From an uncultured Acidobacteriia bacterium (GTDB taxonomy: Bacteria; Acidobacteriota; Terriglobia; Bryobacterales; Bryobacteraceae), in the NCBI GenBank assembly GCA_903909435.1, contig CAIVVT010000061.1, positions 150,188 to 214,187 on the forward strand: a stretch of DNA of 64,000 bases, read 5' to 3'. The notes beneath the pieces were generated by a model. The model saw only the letters and a list, made by a program, of their open reading frames with translations, was not told the origin of the DNA and searched no databases. Each line of letters starts with the position of its first letter. The first letter of the stretch is position 1. The position numbers and the translations under genes were made by a program. Positions 1 to 6,732 of the stretch are shown one piece after another.

Positions 1-88
1 TGACTGATTTCGCAAACGCGTTGGGTCTAATTGTAGAAAGTTGGACGCGTCTGCGGCAGCGTTAGTTCTTGAGTTTGGAGGCTCGGCG

Positions 89-1468
89 CTAGTGTGCAGC
101 CGTCGCCTTGTCGAAGTCCGCTCTGGCGCTCAAATATGCGGTGAGCGCCTGCTGATACTGATGCTCGGTCTCGGCCAGGGACAACTGAGCTTCCATCAGA
201 TCCTTGGTTAGCGCAGTGCCCTGAGCGTGCCTCTCGCTCGCGATCCTTACGCCCTCGCGCGCCGCGGTTTGAGCGGTCCTCACAACGCTCAGCAGACGCT
301 GGCTGTCCTCGACTTTGCGGTACTGGATTTCAACTTCGGCCGCCACTTGGGTTTCCACCGACTTCAGGGCGATACCGGCCTGGTCGATGACGATGGCCTT
401 GTTGGCCAGTTCTCTCCTCCTCCGGCCCCAGTCGAACACGTCCCATTTCAGGTTGAAACCCGCAGCTCCGACATTCTGCGGCAGGAGATTGATCCGGAAT
501 GCGGAGAAATACTGAAGATCGAAGGTGACTTCCGGGATGCGTTCGCTCTTCTTCATATCTCGATCCGTCTGCGCCTGCCGGATTCTCAGCCGGGCTTCCT
601 TGATCTCGGGCCGCTCACTCAACGCGCGCGCGAGCCCTGCTGCCAGATCGAGATCCGTCGCGGCGGCGTCAGGCAACGGCCGGAGGCTGTATTCCAGGTG
701 AGGGTCCCGCCCCATGACGTCGTTCAACTGCTCCTTGCGAGTCGCGAGTTCGTGCTGCAGCGTGGCGGCCTCGTATTCCACTCTGGCGATCCGCGCCTTC
801 ACCTCGAGTTCATCCGATTTCAGTGCCGTCCGCCGGACAACGTTCTCCGCTGCAACCCGGTCCTGCTCCCGCAAAGTAGCGGCTGAAGTCTGGTTGGCGG
901 CCAATGCGCTCTGCGCTTCCACAATCCCGTAATACAATTTCCTGACCTGGTTGATAAGCGCCATTTGCTGCTCCTTGAGCTTCTCCTGAGCCTCATCGCG
1001 TTCCAATCCACGCAAACGAATGTTCAGCATGATGCCGTGCAGACGGGATAGCGGCTGAACCGCTTTGGCTGTCACCAGAGTGAATGGGTGCGCGGGAGTC
1101 GTCACGGCCGTCCGGGTGGCGGGCAGCGGCCCGGTAGAGGGATAAACGCCCCAGGTCCCGGCGGGCACGGTGAAGTTCACCCTGTCGAGAAACTGCGCCT
1201 CGAAGACATTCAAATCGAACTGCGGCAACCTATAGGTGCGTGAGATCGCCACGCCATTCTCCGATTTTTCGATCTCCAGACGGGCCATTTTGATGCCTCG
1301 GTTTTCCTGGAGCGCCAGCGCTACGGCTTGTTCCAGGGTGAGGTCCTCCGGCACCGTTGGCAACTGTTGCGATTGGAGTGAGGCGGGAAGAAGAAGTAGC
1401 GCCAGAACTGCGGCGACACGGGCTGTCGTTCGCGGTTCCTCGCTTTCCATCGTGCTCTTTGTCGTCAT
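89..1468 (-). CDS. TolC-family outer membrane efflux protein
   Basis: A 459-residue protein with an N-terminal hydrophobic signal segment (about residues 17-33, ending near SLQSQ) followed by two long alternating coiled-coil/beta halves, the layout of TolC/OEP outer-membrane channel proteins. The segment LTLEQAVALALQENRG near the mature N-terminus and RIRQAQTDRDMKKSERIPEV in the middle are typical of the family. It would form the outer-membrane exit duct of a type I or RND export system. No inner-membrane pump or adaptor is next to it, and the gene to its left is outside the window, so its partner is unknown. A Met at residue 7 is an alternative start. It is divergent from the cyclic-nucleotide-binding gene at 1546. 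Confidence 0.9.
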   Translation of the reverse strand: MTTKSTMESEEPRTTARVAAVLALLLLPASLQSQQLPTVPEDLTLEQAVALALQENRGIKMARLEIEKSENGVAISRTYRLPQFDLNVFEAQFLDRVNFTVPAGTWGVYPSTGPLPATRTAVTTPAHPFTLVTAKAVQPLSRLHGIMLNIRLRGLERDEAQEKLKEQQMALINQVRKLYYGIVEAQSALAANQTSAATLREQDRVAAENVVRRTALKSDELEVKARIARVEYEAATLQHELATRKEQLNDVMGRDPHLEYSLRPLPDAAATDLDLAAGLARALSERPEIKEARLRIRQAQTDRDMKKSERIPEVTFDLQYFSAFRINLLPQNVGAAGFNLKWDVFDWGRRRRELANKAIVIDQAGIALKSVETQVAAEVEIQYRKVEDSQRLLSVVRTAQTAAREGVRIASERHAQGTALTKDLMEAQLSLAETEHQYQQALTAYLSARADFDKATAAH

Positions 1469-1534
1469 GGAAAAATACCAGGTCGAGTTCTATCATGCGA
1501 CGCTCCGGGCGGGTTCGCAACCTCGACATTGCGC

Positions 1535-1540
1535 TATAGT
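1535..1540 (+). promoter_or_regulatory. candidate -10 box of a leaderless gene
   Basis: TATAGT lies 5 nt before the ATG at 1546 and no Shine-Dalgarno sequence is present. Transcription would then begin at or next to the start codon. No clear -35 box is seen at the usual spacing, so this rests on the -10 alone. Confidence 0.35.
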
Positions 1541-1545
1541 CCTTA

Positions 1546-2535
1546 ATGGTGAACACGGCATCGGAACTGATTCGCAGGATCGACTTCTTCCAGCCCCTCG
1601 ATGATCGCTTGATTGACAGAATCGCGCGCGTCTGCATCAATCGCGAGTATTCTTCCGGTGACTACATCGTCCGCCAGGGAGACCCTGGACTGGGCGTCTA
1701 CTTTATTACCCGGGGAGCCGCCAGGGTGGAGATCACCCTCAACGGTGCCGTCATGCCCATCGCCCAATTGCAGGCTGGTGAATTCGTAGGCGAACTCTCC
1801 ATCATCGACAACAAGCCGCGTTCCGCAAATGTGATTTGCTCGACCGACGCCAGTTGTCTCCTCTTGACGCGCGACAGCTTTATGAAGCTGCTCAACAAGT
1901 ACCCGGAGATCGCCCTGCAAATGGCCCGGGCGCTCGCGGCCCGGCTTAGAAGCACGGACGAGAAAATGTGGCAAGGTGCGAAGGCCACGCCGCCGCCCGC
2001 TCCAGTGCAAAGCGGTGCTCAGGCACAGGAACCCAGCCCCCCGGCGGAGTCGGAACCGCGCTCTGACAGGCAGAAGATCAAGGACATGCTCGCGGACACC
2101 GTCAGCTGGGTTTACCCACTTAAGGCTGTGACGCAGTTTTCGCTGGCCGTGGTGGGCTGTCCGGTCAGTGTGGACCTGGAGACCCGCGCATCCCGCTCTA
2201 TGGTCAGCGCAGTCGGCGCTCTCAAACTGGTGCTGGTCCCGTCCTATGAAGATCACGTAATTGGCGTGCATCCCTTCGCTGAAGGAACGTGCACTGCAAC
2301 GATTCTGCGGCCCTTGAGCGCAAGCAAAGGCCCCGAGGTTCTGGTTTCACGTTTTCGCGTCCCGGTTCACCGCAATGAGAGCTTCTGGCTTCACCTTCCG
2401 GGGTCGGAGAAGCCGCGCATGAAGACGGGCTCCCACATGGAAACGGGCACCAAACTGCTTGGCGTCGCGCATATGGCCCGTCCGATTTCCTCCGCTGCCA
2501 CTATGCGAGATCTTGAGGCCGCACTGGATCTCTGA
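1546..2535 (+). CDS. Cyclic nucleotide-binding domain protein with unassigned C-terminal domain
   Basis: A 329-residue cytoplasmic protein. Residues about 5-130 form a Crp-type cyclic-nucleotide-binding domain with the phosphate-binding cassette GEFVGELSIIDNKPRSAN, which keeps the Gly-Glu and Arg-Ser-Ala positions used for ligand contact. A Pro/Ala/Glu-rich linker (about 145-175) follows, then about 150 residues that I do not recognise. There is no helix-turn-helix, so it is not a Crp-like transcription factor; it may sense a nucleotide and act through its C-terminal domain. It converges on the ArsA-like operon with an 8-bp gap, which suggests but does not prove a shared job. A TATAGT box 5 nt before the ATG and the absence of a Shine-Dalgarno suggest a leaderless message. 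Confidence 0.85.
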   Translation: MVNTASELIRRIDFFQPLDDRLIDRIARVCINREYSSGDYIVRQGDPGLGVYFITRGAARVEITLNGAVMPIAQLQAGEFVGELSIIDNKPRSANVICSTDASCLLLTRDSFMKLLNKYPEIALQMARALAARLRSTDEKMWQGAKATPPPAPVQSGAQAQEPSPPAESEPRSDRQKIKDMLADTVSWVYPLKAVTQFSLAVVGCPVSVDLETRASRSMVSAVGALKLVLVPSYEDHVIGVHPFAEGTCTATILRPLSASKGPEVLVSRFRVPVHRNESFWLHLPGSEKPRMKTGSHMETGTKLLGVAHMARPISSAATMRDLEAALDL

Positions 2536-2543
2536 GGCGCGCA

Positions 2544-3572
2544 TCAACTGTTCGGCAGATGTTCGGCGATTCGGGCCAAAGCTTGGACACCGTCTATGTC
2601 CTGCGCCAACTCGGGCAATTCGACGAACCGCGAGCCTTTGCCCATCCACGCGGTCCGTGCCTTGCCTAGGTCGGCGCGCTGTTGGGAGCACACGCTGTTA
2701 TACCAGTCAACCAGGCTGAGAGTGGCCGGCGATGCTCCGGGCGAAGGATCCAAACTGAGTTCCGGCCAGAGCCGGTTGACAATCAGGTCATCCACGGTGA
2801 ACTTGCGCTTTGTCAGTTCCGTAAAGAAGTAGTTGCCGTCCTGCCTTGCCCGGCCCGGCGATGAGACGATGCGAAAGCTCGTGATTCGGGAGTCGCGCAG
2901 TGTCTTCATGGTATTCTTGGCGCGCTTCGCATAACCTTCAGCCACCGGCTGAAACATTGAGAAGAACTCGAGAACCTGACCCGCAAGGGCCGCGCCTACC
3001 AGTTGCTGCACTTTGGTGTAGAGGTTCGAAGATCCGGCGTCGCCTGAGACGCCCCTGTTCCAAAGGCCAAACGTGCGCCCCACTAGCTTCACTAGAGGGA
3101 AAGTGACGAGTTCGACGAAGAACTCCGGTTTGTCCAGAAACTCGAACGCGTGGCGGGAGGGAGCCGTATCGATGAACAAGGTTTCGAATCCGTCGGCGAT
3201 CGCGTGCGAGATTCTCTCCACAGCGACCAACTCGTTCATCCCGGCGAGCGACGTCAACATCAACCGGTAAATCGGGTGCTCGAGGATCGCCCGGGCTTTT
3301 GCCTCGCTCACGTCGCTTCGCACCATTCGGTCCATTGCGGAGGGCACATCGAGCAACGCCCCCCATAGCTCGCCCTTTGAGCGCGCCGATGCGAGGTCGA
3401 TGCGTTGTTGTGGGATCTCACCATCCATGCCGAGCGCAGTCCTAAGGCGCAAGGCGGGGTCAATCGTCAGTACAAGGGACTTCCTTCCTCCCATCGCGGC
3501 TCCGAGCGCGCTCGCCGCAGTCACCGACGTTTTGCCCACGCCTCCGGTGCCAACGAAAATCCGGATCTTCAT
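2544..3572 (-). CDS. ArsA/Get3-like ATPase, second subunit
   Basis: A 342-residue soluble SIMIBI-class ATPase of the ArsA/Get3 family, half the length of E. coli ArsA, so it must dimerise. The P-loop is GTGGVGKTS (residues 8-16): the signature Lys of the deviant Walker A motif is Thr9, while the second Lys (14) is kept. Switch I TIDPALRL keeps its Asp (38), and switch II is DTAPSRHAFEFL. Its ATG overlaps the stop of the partner ATPase by 4 nt, so the two are probably translationally coupled. It is the last gene of a five-gene operon. The pattern resembles the second member of actinobacterial ArsA-like pairs (Rv3679/Rv3680 type, from memory). Neither arsenite-binding cysteines nor an arsB gene is seen, so arsenic export is unlikely; the client or substrate is unknown. 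Confidence 0.88.
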   Translation of the reverse strand: MKIRIFVGTGGVGKTSVTAASALGAAMGGRKSLVLTIDPALRLRTALGMDGEIPQQRIDLASARSKGELWGALLDVPSAMDRMVRSDVSEAKARAILEHPIYRLMLTSLAGMNELVAVERISHAIADGFETLFIDTAPSRHAFEFLDKPEFFVELVTFPLVKLVGRTFGLWNRGVSGDAGSSNLYTKVQQLVGAALAGQVLEFFSMFQPVAEGYAKRAKNTMKTLRDSRITSFRIVSSPGRARQDGNYFFTELTKRKFTVDDLIVNRLWPELSLDPSPGASPATLSLVDWYNSVCSQQRADLGKARTAWMGKGSRFVELPELAQDIDGVQALARIAEHLPNS

Positions 3573-4486
3573 ATGCTTGCGCCTGGAAGATCGCCCATCT
3601 GCCCCGCCAGCTCAAGCAGAAACTCCACGTCCGAATTCGAGGCGCCTTTGCGCGGCAGAATATGCGTGGGTGTGCCGCCCGCCAGACAGAGCTTGCCGAA
3701 TAAGGACCGCTCGATGGCATGGCGGTCGAGGATAAAGGACGCATCCCGCGATCCCGTCAGTTCGCCGGCAAAGGTCCGGCGGAGCTCTTCCCATTCCTGT
3801 TCCGGGATTCCCAGCAGCGGAGACGCCATGTTGCAGACCACAGCAGCCGGCTGCAACCCCAGTTCCCCGTTGAGCTTCTGGCACAACTCGATCACCTCGT
3901 CCACCGCCATTTCTTCGAGAGTGGCTACCGGAAGCACAGTGAGGCTCTGCGGATTGGCCAAAAATCCAGCCAAGGACTTGCCCAGCAGCGCCAGCGGGCC
4001 GGACAGGTAGGAATCGAAATCCCTAGCCACCTGCAGCATCCGCAGGAAATGCCCGGTGGCCGGCGCGTCCCAGACAATCAGATCAAAACCCTGCAGCGCC
4101 TCCGGACCAGAGCCGTGCACCGCGAGATCCCGGACGCGCGAGATGAATGCAATTTCCTTGAGCCCGGGCACGACTTCCACCAGGCTCTGGTACAGCCGGC
4201 TGTTAAGCACCGTGTCGGCCAGCAGGGACGAACCGGTATTATGCCTGACCACGCCCTGTAAGACCTCTTTGGGGTCGATGTGGATGACGAAGAGGTTCGA
4301 GGCGGCAACCGGGTGAAGCTCCTTCAGCCCGGCGAGGGAAACCGACAGCGCCAGTTCTGCCAGGGGATGCGAAGTGATCACGAGGGCGCGGCGTTTCTCG
4401 TCGGCGTGCCGCAGAGCGAAGGCTAGGCTCAGTGCCGTCTTGCCCACTCCGCCTTTGCCGCAAAAGACCGTTACCGGCCGGGCCAT
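3569..4486 (-). CDS. ArsA/Get3-like ATPase, first subunit
   Basis: A 305-residue ATPase of the ArsA/Get3 family. The P-loop GKGGVGKTA (residues 10-18) has both lysines of the deviant Walker A motif. In switch I the usual DPA is replaced by SHPL, with His40 where the catalytic Asp should be; switch II DAPATGHFLRML is close to consensus. It is thus degenerate at exactly the site that its partner keeps, and keeps the signature Lys that its partner lost. This complementation argues for a heterodimer in which only the partner's nucleotide is hydrolysed. It overlaps the partner by 4 nt and follows two SRPBCC genes after 12 bp. No metal-binding Cys triad for arsenite is visible. Confidence 0.88.
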   Translation of the reverse strand: MARPVTVFCGKGGVGKTALSLAFALRHADEKRRALVITSHPLAELALSVSLAGLKELHPVAASNLFVIHIDPKEVLQGVVRHNTGSSLLADTVLNSRLYQSLVEVVPGLKEIAFISRVRDLAVHGSGPEALQGFDLIVWDAPATGHFLRMLQVARDFDSYLSGPLALLGKSLAGFLANPQSLTVLPVATLEEMAVDEVIELCQKLNGELGLQPAAVVCNMASPLLGIPEQEWEELRRTFAGELTGSRDASFILDRHAIERSLFGKLCLAGGTPTHILPRKGASNSDVEFLLELAGQMGDLPGASI

Positions 4487-4498
4487 GCGGGCCGCCTG

Positions 4499-5080
4499 TT
4501 AGTCATGAAAAGCATCGCCTCCGATGCTTTTCACGGTGATGGACTGGCCCATGAACCAGAACCGGTAATTCTGCTTCAGCTTCACGATTTGCAGCAACCG
4601 CCGTGCCCGAAGCGGGGTTCGAGGCCGGGGTGGCAGCGGCGGAGCAGATCCTTCCGCCCAGGCAAACTTCTCAACGAACTTCTTCAGCGAGACCGCCCCT
4701 TTGTCCAGGGCCTTCTTCGCCGGGCCGTCGGTGAGAAACCTTGGCACCGACGCGACTTCTAGGTCCACATCCGAGAACAGGACCGTTCCGGAACCATCTT
4801 CCGCGGTCACCAGCCTGTACGTGCCTGAGTACCTCTTCAGTTCCTTGCCGCTGACCAGCTCGAACTGCAGCGCTTGTCCTGTAACGCCATCGAACCGGAC
4901 GCGGATTCTGATCCTGCGCGTGGCATTCATGACCATCTCCACAATGGTGGAACTGCCGCTCGACGAAAGGACGGTGCAATGTTCGCAGTTCGGAACCCAC
5001 TCGGGGTAACTGGGGTAAGCCGTGAGGGCCGAAAACACCCGCTCCCGCGAAGCCGGAATGTACATCGTGTTGCTGATCAT
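4499..5080 (-). CDS. SRPBCC (START-like) family protein
   Basis: A 193-residue protein with the helix-grip opening of the SRPBCC/polyketide-cyclase family: the segment IPASRERVFSALTAYPSYPE and a hydrophobic cavity-forming sheet through about residue 145. Such proteins bind lipids or other hydrophobic ligands. After a Pro/Arg-rich linker there is a 35-residue tail predicted as a beta hairpin (ending in the region of QNYRFWFMGQSITV), outside the usual fold. The neighbouring SRPBCC gene has a similar tail. The gap to the upstream SRPBCC gene is a single base, so they belong to one operon. The ligand is unknown. No signal peptide. Confidence 0.8.
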   Translation of the reverse strand: MISNTMYIPASRERVFSALTAYPSYPEWVPNCEHCTVLSSSGSSTIVEMVMNATRRIRIRVRFDGVTGQALQFELVSGKELKRYSGTYRLVTAEDGSGTVLFSDVDLEVASVPRFLTDGPAKKALDKGAVSLKKFVEKFAWAEGSAPPLPPRPRTPLRARRLLQIVKLKQNYRFWFMGQSITVKSIGGDAFHD

Positions 5081-5081
5081 C

Positions 5082-5639
5082 TTATCCCCGGCTGTCTTCG
5101 GCTGGAGTCAGCTTGTATTTCCTGCCCTTGATCCAGCACACAAGTCCCGTTTCGGTCTCCCATAATTCAAAGAGGTTTTCGCCGTCGGTGATGACTTCGG
5201 GCCCGGGATCAGAGGCCGCCACTCGCGAACCCAGCGCTGCCAGACACCTTGCCGGGCTCAGCACTAGCCAGGACGCGGGCCTAAGCAGAGGCACCCCTAA
5301 TCTGCGCTTTACCTTAACGCTAACTCGCGTGAAGCCGGAGGTGTCCGCCTCGAAACTCCAGTCGATTTCAACAACCGGAGCCTGCCCTTCTATCACTCTG
5401 GCCAGAACGGTCTTACAAGGGGTCTCGATGCATTCGATCAGCACGGTTTCGGAACCGGCAGTGGCCAGTCCTACTTCAACAATGGCAAGCGTCCCTTCAC
5501 GCGTCAGTAGCCTGGAGGAAACAATCGAAGGCAACCACTCCTGCCAGGTGTCATAGCCCGTCAGTTCCTTGTACACGAGTTCGGGAGCACAAGGAATCAC
5601 ACTGCGGGCGGTAGCGTTGGGCAGCGAAGGCATGGGCAT
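5082..5639 (-). CDS. SRPBCC (START-like) family protein, paralogue
   Basis: A 185-residue protein with the SRPBCC pattern: IPCAPELVYKELTGYDTWQE at the N-terminus and a run of amphipathic strands to about residue 135. The C-terminal 35 residues (around ENLFELWETETGLVCWIKG) again look like a beta hairpin with a central Trp and a following Gly, matching the tail of the neighbouring paralogue. The protein lacks a signal peptide. It lies 6 bp after the small protein gene upstream and 1 bp before its paralogue. The pair may form a heterodimer or hand a hydrophobic ligand on; both are inference. Confidence 0.78.
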   Translation of the reverse strand: MPMPSLPNATARSVIPCAPELVYKELTGYDTWQEWLPSIVSSRLLTREGTLAIVEVGLATAGSETVLIECIETPCKTVLARVIEGQAPVVEIDWSFEADTSGFTRVSVKVKRRLGVPLLRPASWLVLSPARCLAALGSRVAASDPGPEVITDGENLFELWETETGLVCWIKGRKYKLTPAEDSRG

Positions 5640-5645
5640 GGAGTC

Positions 5646-6101
5646 CTAATCGGCAGGAGGGCCGCTTAACACATCAACCGCGAGCGGGGCATTGGCTGGC
5701 CGTGCGCCGCCGGGTGTCTCATTACCGGTAGTGTCGTACGCACGGGTTTCGTTGCTGCGGCCGAGCAATTGGTTACCAGCCTCGAGAATCGCTGCAGGAG
5801 AAAAGGTCTGGAACGCCTTTTCGACTGCCTTGACCGAGACGCGCGAGACTGATCGCAGTGCCTCTTTTTTTGTCTCGTCCAGATTTCTTTCGAGTGAGCT
5901 CGAAAACTCATTGAGCGAGGATCCGAGCTTTTCAGCGGCTCCTGGAAGACCCTTGCCTCCTACGCCTGCCTCGAAGATTTTTTGCAATTCTCCGATTCCG
6001 TAAAGCGTCAGTCCTGTCGATAAGCGGACGCTGGAAACAATCAGGTTCTGAATCGTGTCGCCCAACCCCGTTTCGCCGTCTCCAGAGCCCTTTTGAGTCA
6101 T
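5646..6101 (-). CDS. Small amphipathic protein, phasin-like, function unknown
   Basis: A 151-residue protein, first gene of the ArsA-like operon. A stretch of about 70 residues (20-95) is strongly amphipathic and helical, beginning near IQNLIVSSVRLSTGLTLYGI, then charged helix SSLERNLDETKKEALRSVSR. The last 40 residues are Pro/Gly/Ala/Asn-rich and probably disordered. No signal peptide and no clear transmembrane helix. The composition resembles phasins or other proteins that coat lipid or polymer surfaces, but I do not recognise a family. As a neighbour of SRPBCC proteins and a Get3-like pair, it could be the client that the ATPase handles; this is a guess. Confidence 0.65.
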   Translation of the reverse strand: MTQKGSGDGETGLGDTIQNLIVSSVRLSTGLTLYGIGELQKIFEAGVGGKGLPGAAEKLGSSLNEFSSSLERNLDETKKEALRSVSRVSVKAVEKAFQTFSPAAILEAGNQLLGRSNETRAYDTTGNETPGGARPANAPLAVDVLSGPPAD

Positions 6102-6273
6102 GCCACCTTACATAATAGCCCCGGAACAGCAGACCGCAAGCAGGGAAGCCCGGCATCATAAAACGGCCTCAAAAACAATGATCGCCGGACTCAGCTTTCA
6201 TGCTAAAATAAGGCGGTTCAAGCGAGCCCTGCGGTCGTGATTCAGCGGCCATCATCCAGGAGGAACGACCAAA

Positions 6274-6702
6274 ATGAGCACAGCCGAAAGACTCTCCGAT
6301 TCTGAAATCGCCAGACTCCAGGCACGGATCGATGAACTCGAAACCGAGTTGAAGAGCAAGCACTCACAAGAGTCCAGCAAACACGCGGAGACCGATAAAC
6401 TCCGCACGGACACTCTGGACAAGACCAGCAGCGAGGCGAATCGCATTCTGCACGCGCTGTCCATCGCGTTCGCCGAGCAGTTAAGGTCGGCGGCCGACGT
6501 CGTGAAAGCCGTCAGTGAGGAAGCCTTCAAGCGTCGGGAAGACAACATCGCGAAAGACGAGAAGGCCACCTGCGCCCGGATCGGCGATCTCGAAAACGAC
6601 GTTGCTGGTGTGCTCAATAAGGGAATCGAAAAGACCATCGCCAGCCACCGTCGGGTGGTGGACAAGTTTTACGAAACCTATCACGAAGGCGCAGCCAGCT
6701 AA
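6274..6702 (+). CDS. Small coiled-coil protein, function unknown
   Basis: A 142-residue protein, almost entirely helical and highly charged. Residues 5-50 carry heptad-like repeats (for example IARLQARIDELETELKSK). The second half has another helix (around LENDVAGVLNKGIEKTIAS). No signal peptide or membrane segment. A strong Shine-Dalgarno, AGGAGG, sits 10 nt before the ATG and supports this start. It is divergent from the ArsA-like operon across 172 bp, and is followed after 30 bp by the UbiB-like gene, so it may be cotranscribed with it. Function cannot be assigned. Confidence 0.7.
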   Translation: MSTAERLSDSEIARLQARIDELETELKSKHSQESSKHAETDKLRTDTLDKTSSEANRILHALSIAFAEQLRSAADVVKAVSEEAFKRREDNIAKDEKATCARIGDLENDVAGVLNKGIEKTIASHRRVVDKFYETYHEGAAS

Positions 6703-6732
6703 AGCTGCACAGGCTGGTTCTCCACGCCTTCG

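Noticed and set aside
2544..4486. Arsenic resistance operon
   Set aside because: The ATPases resemble ArsA but lack the arsenite-binding cysteines, and no arsB, arsC, arsD or arsR is present.
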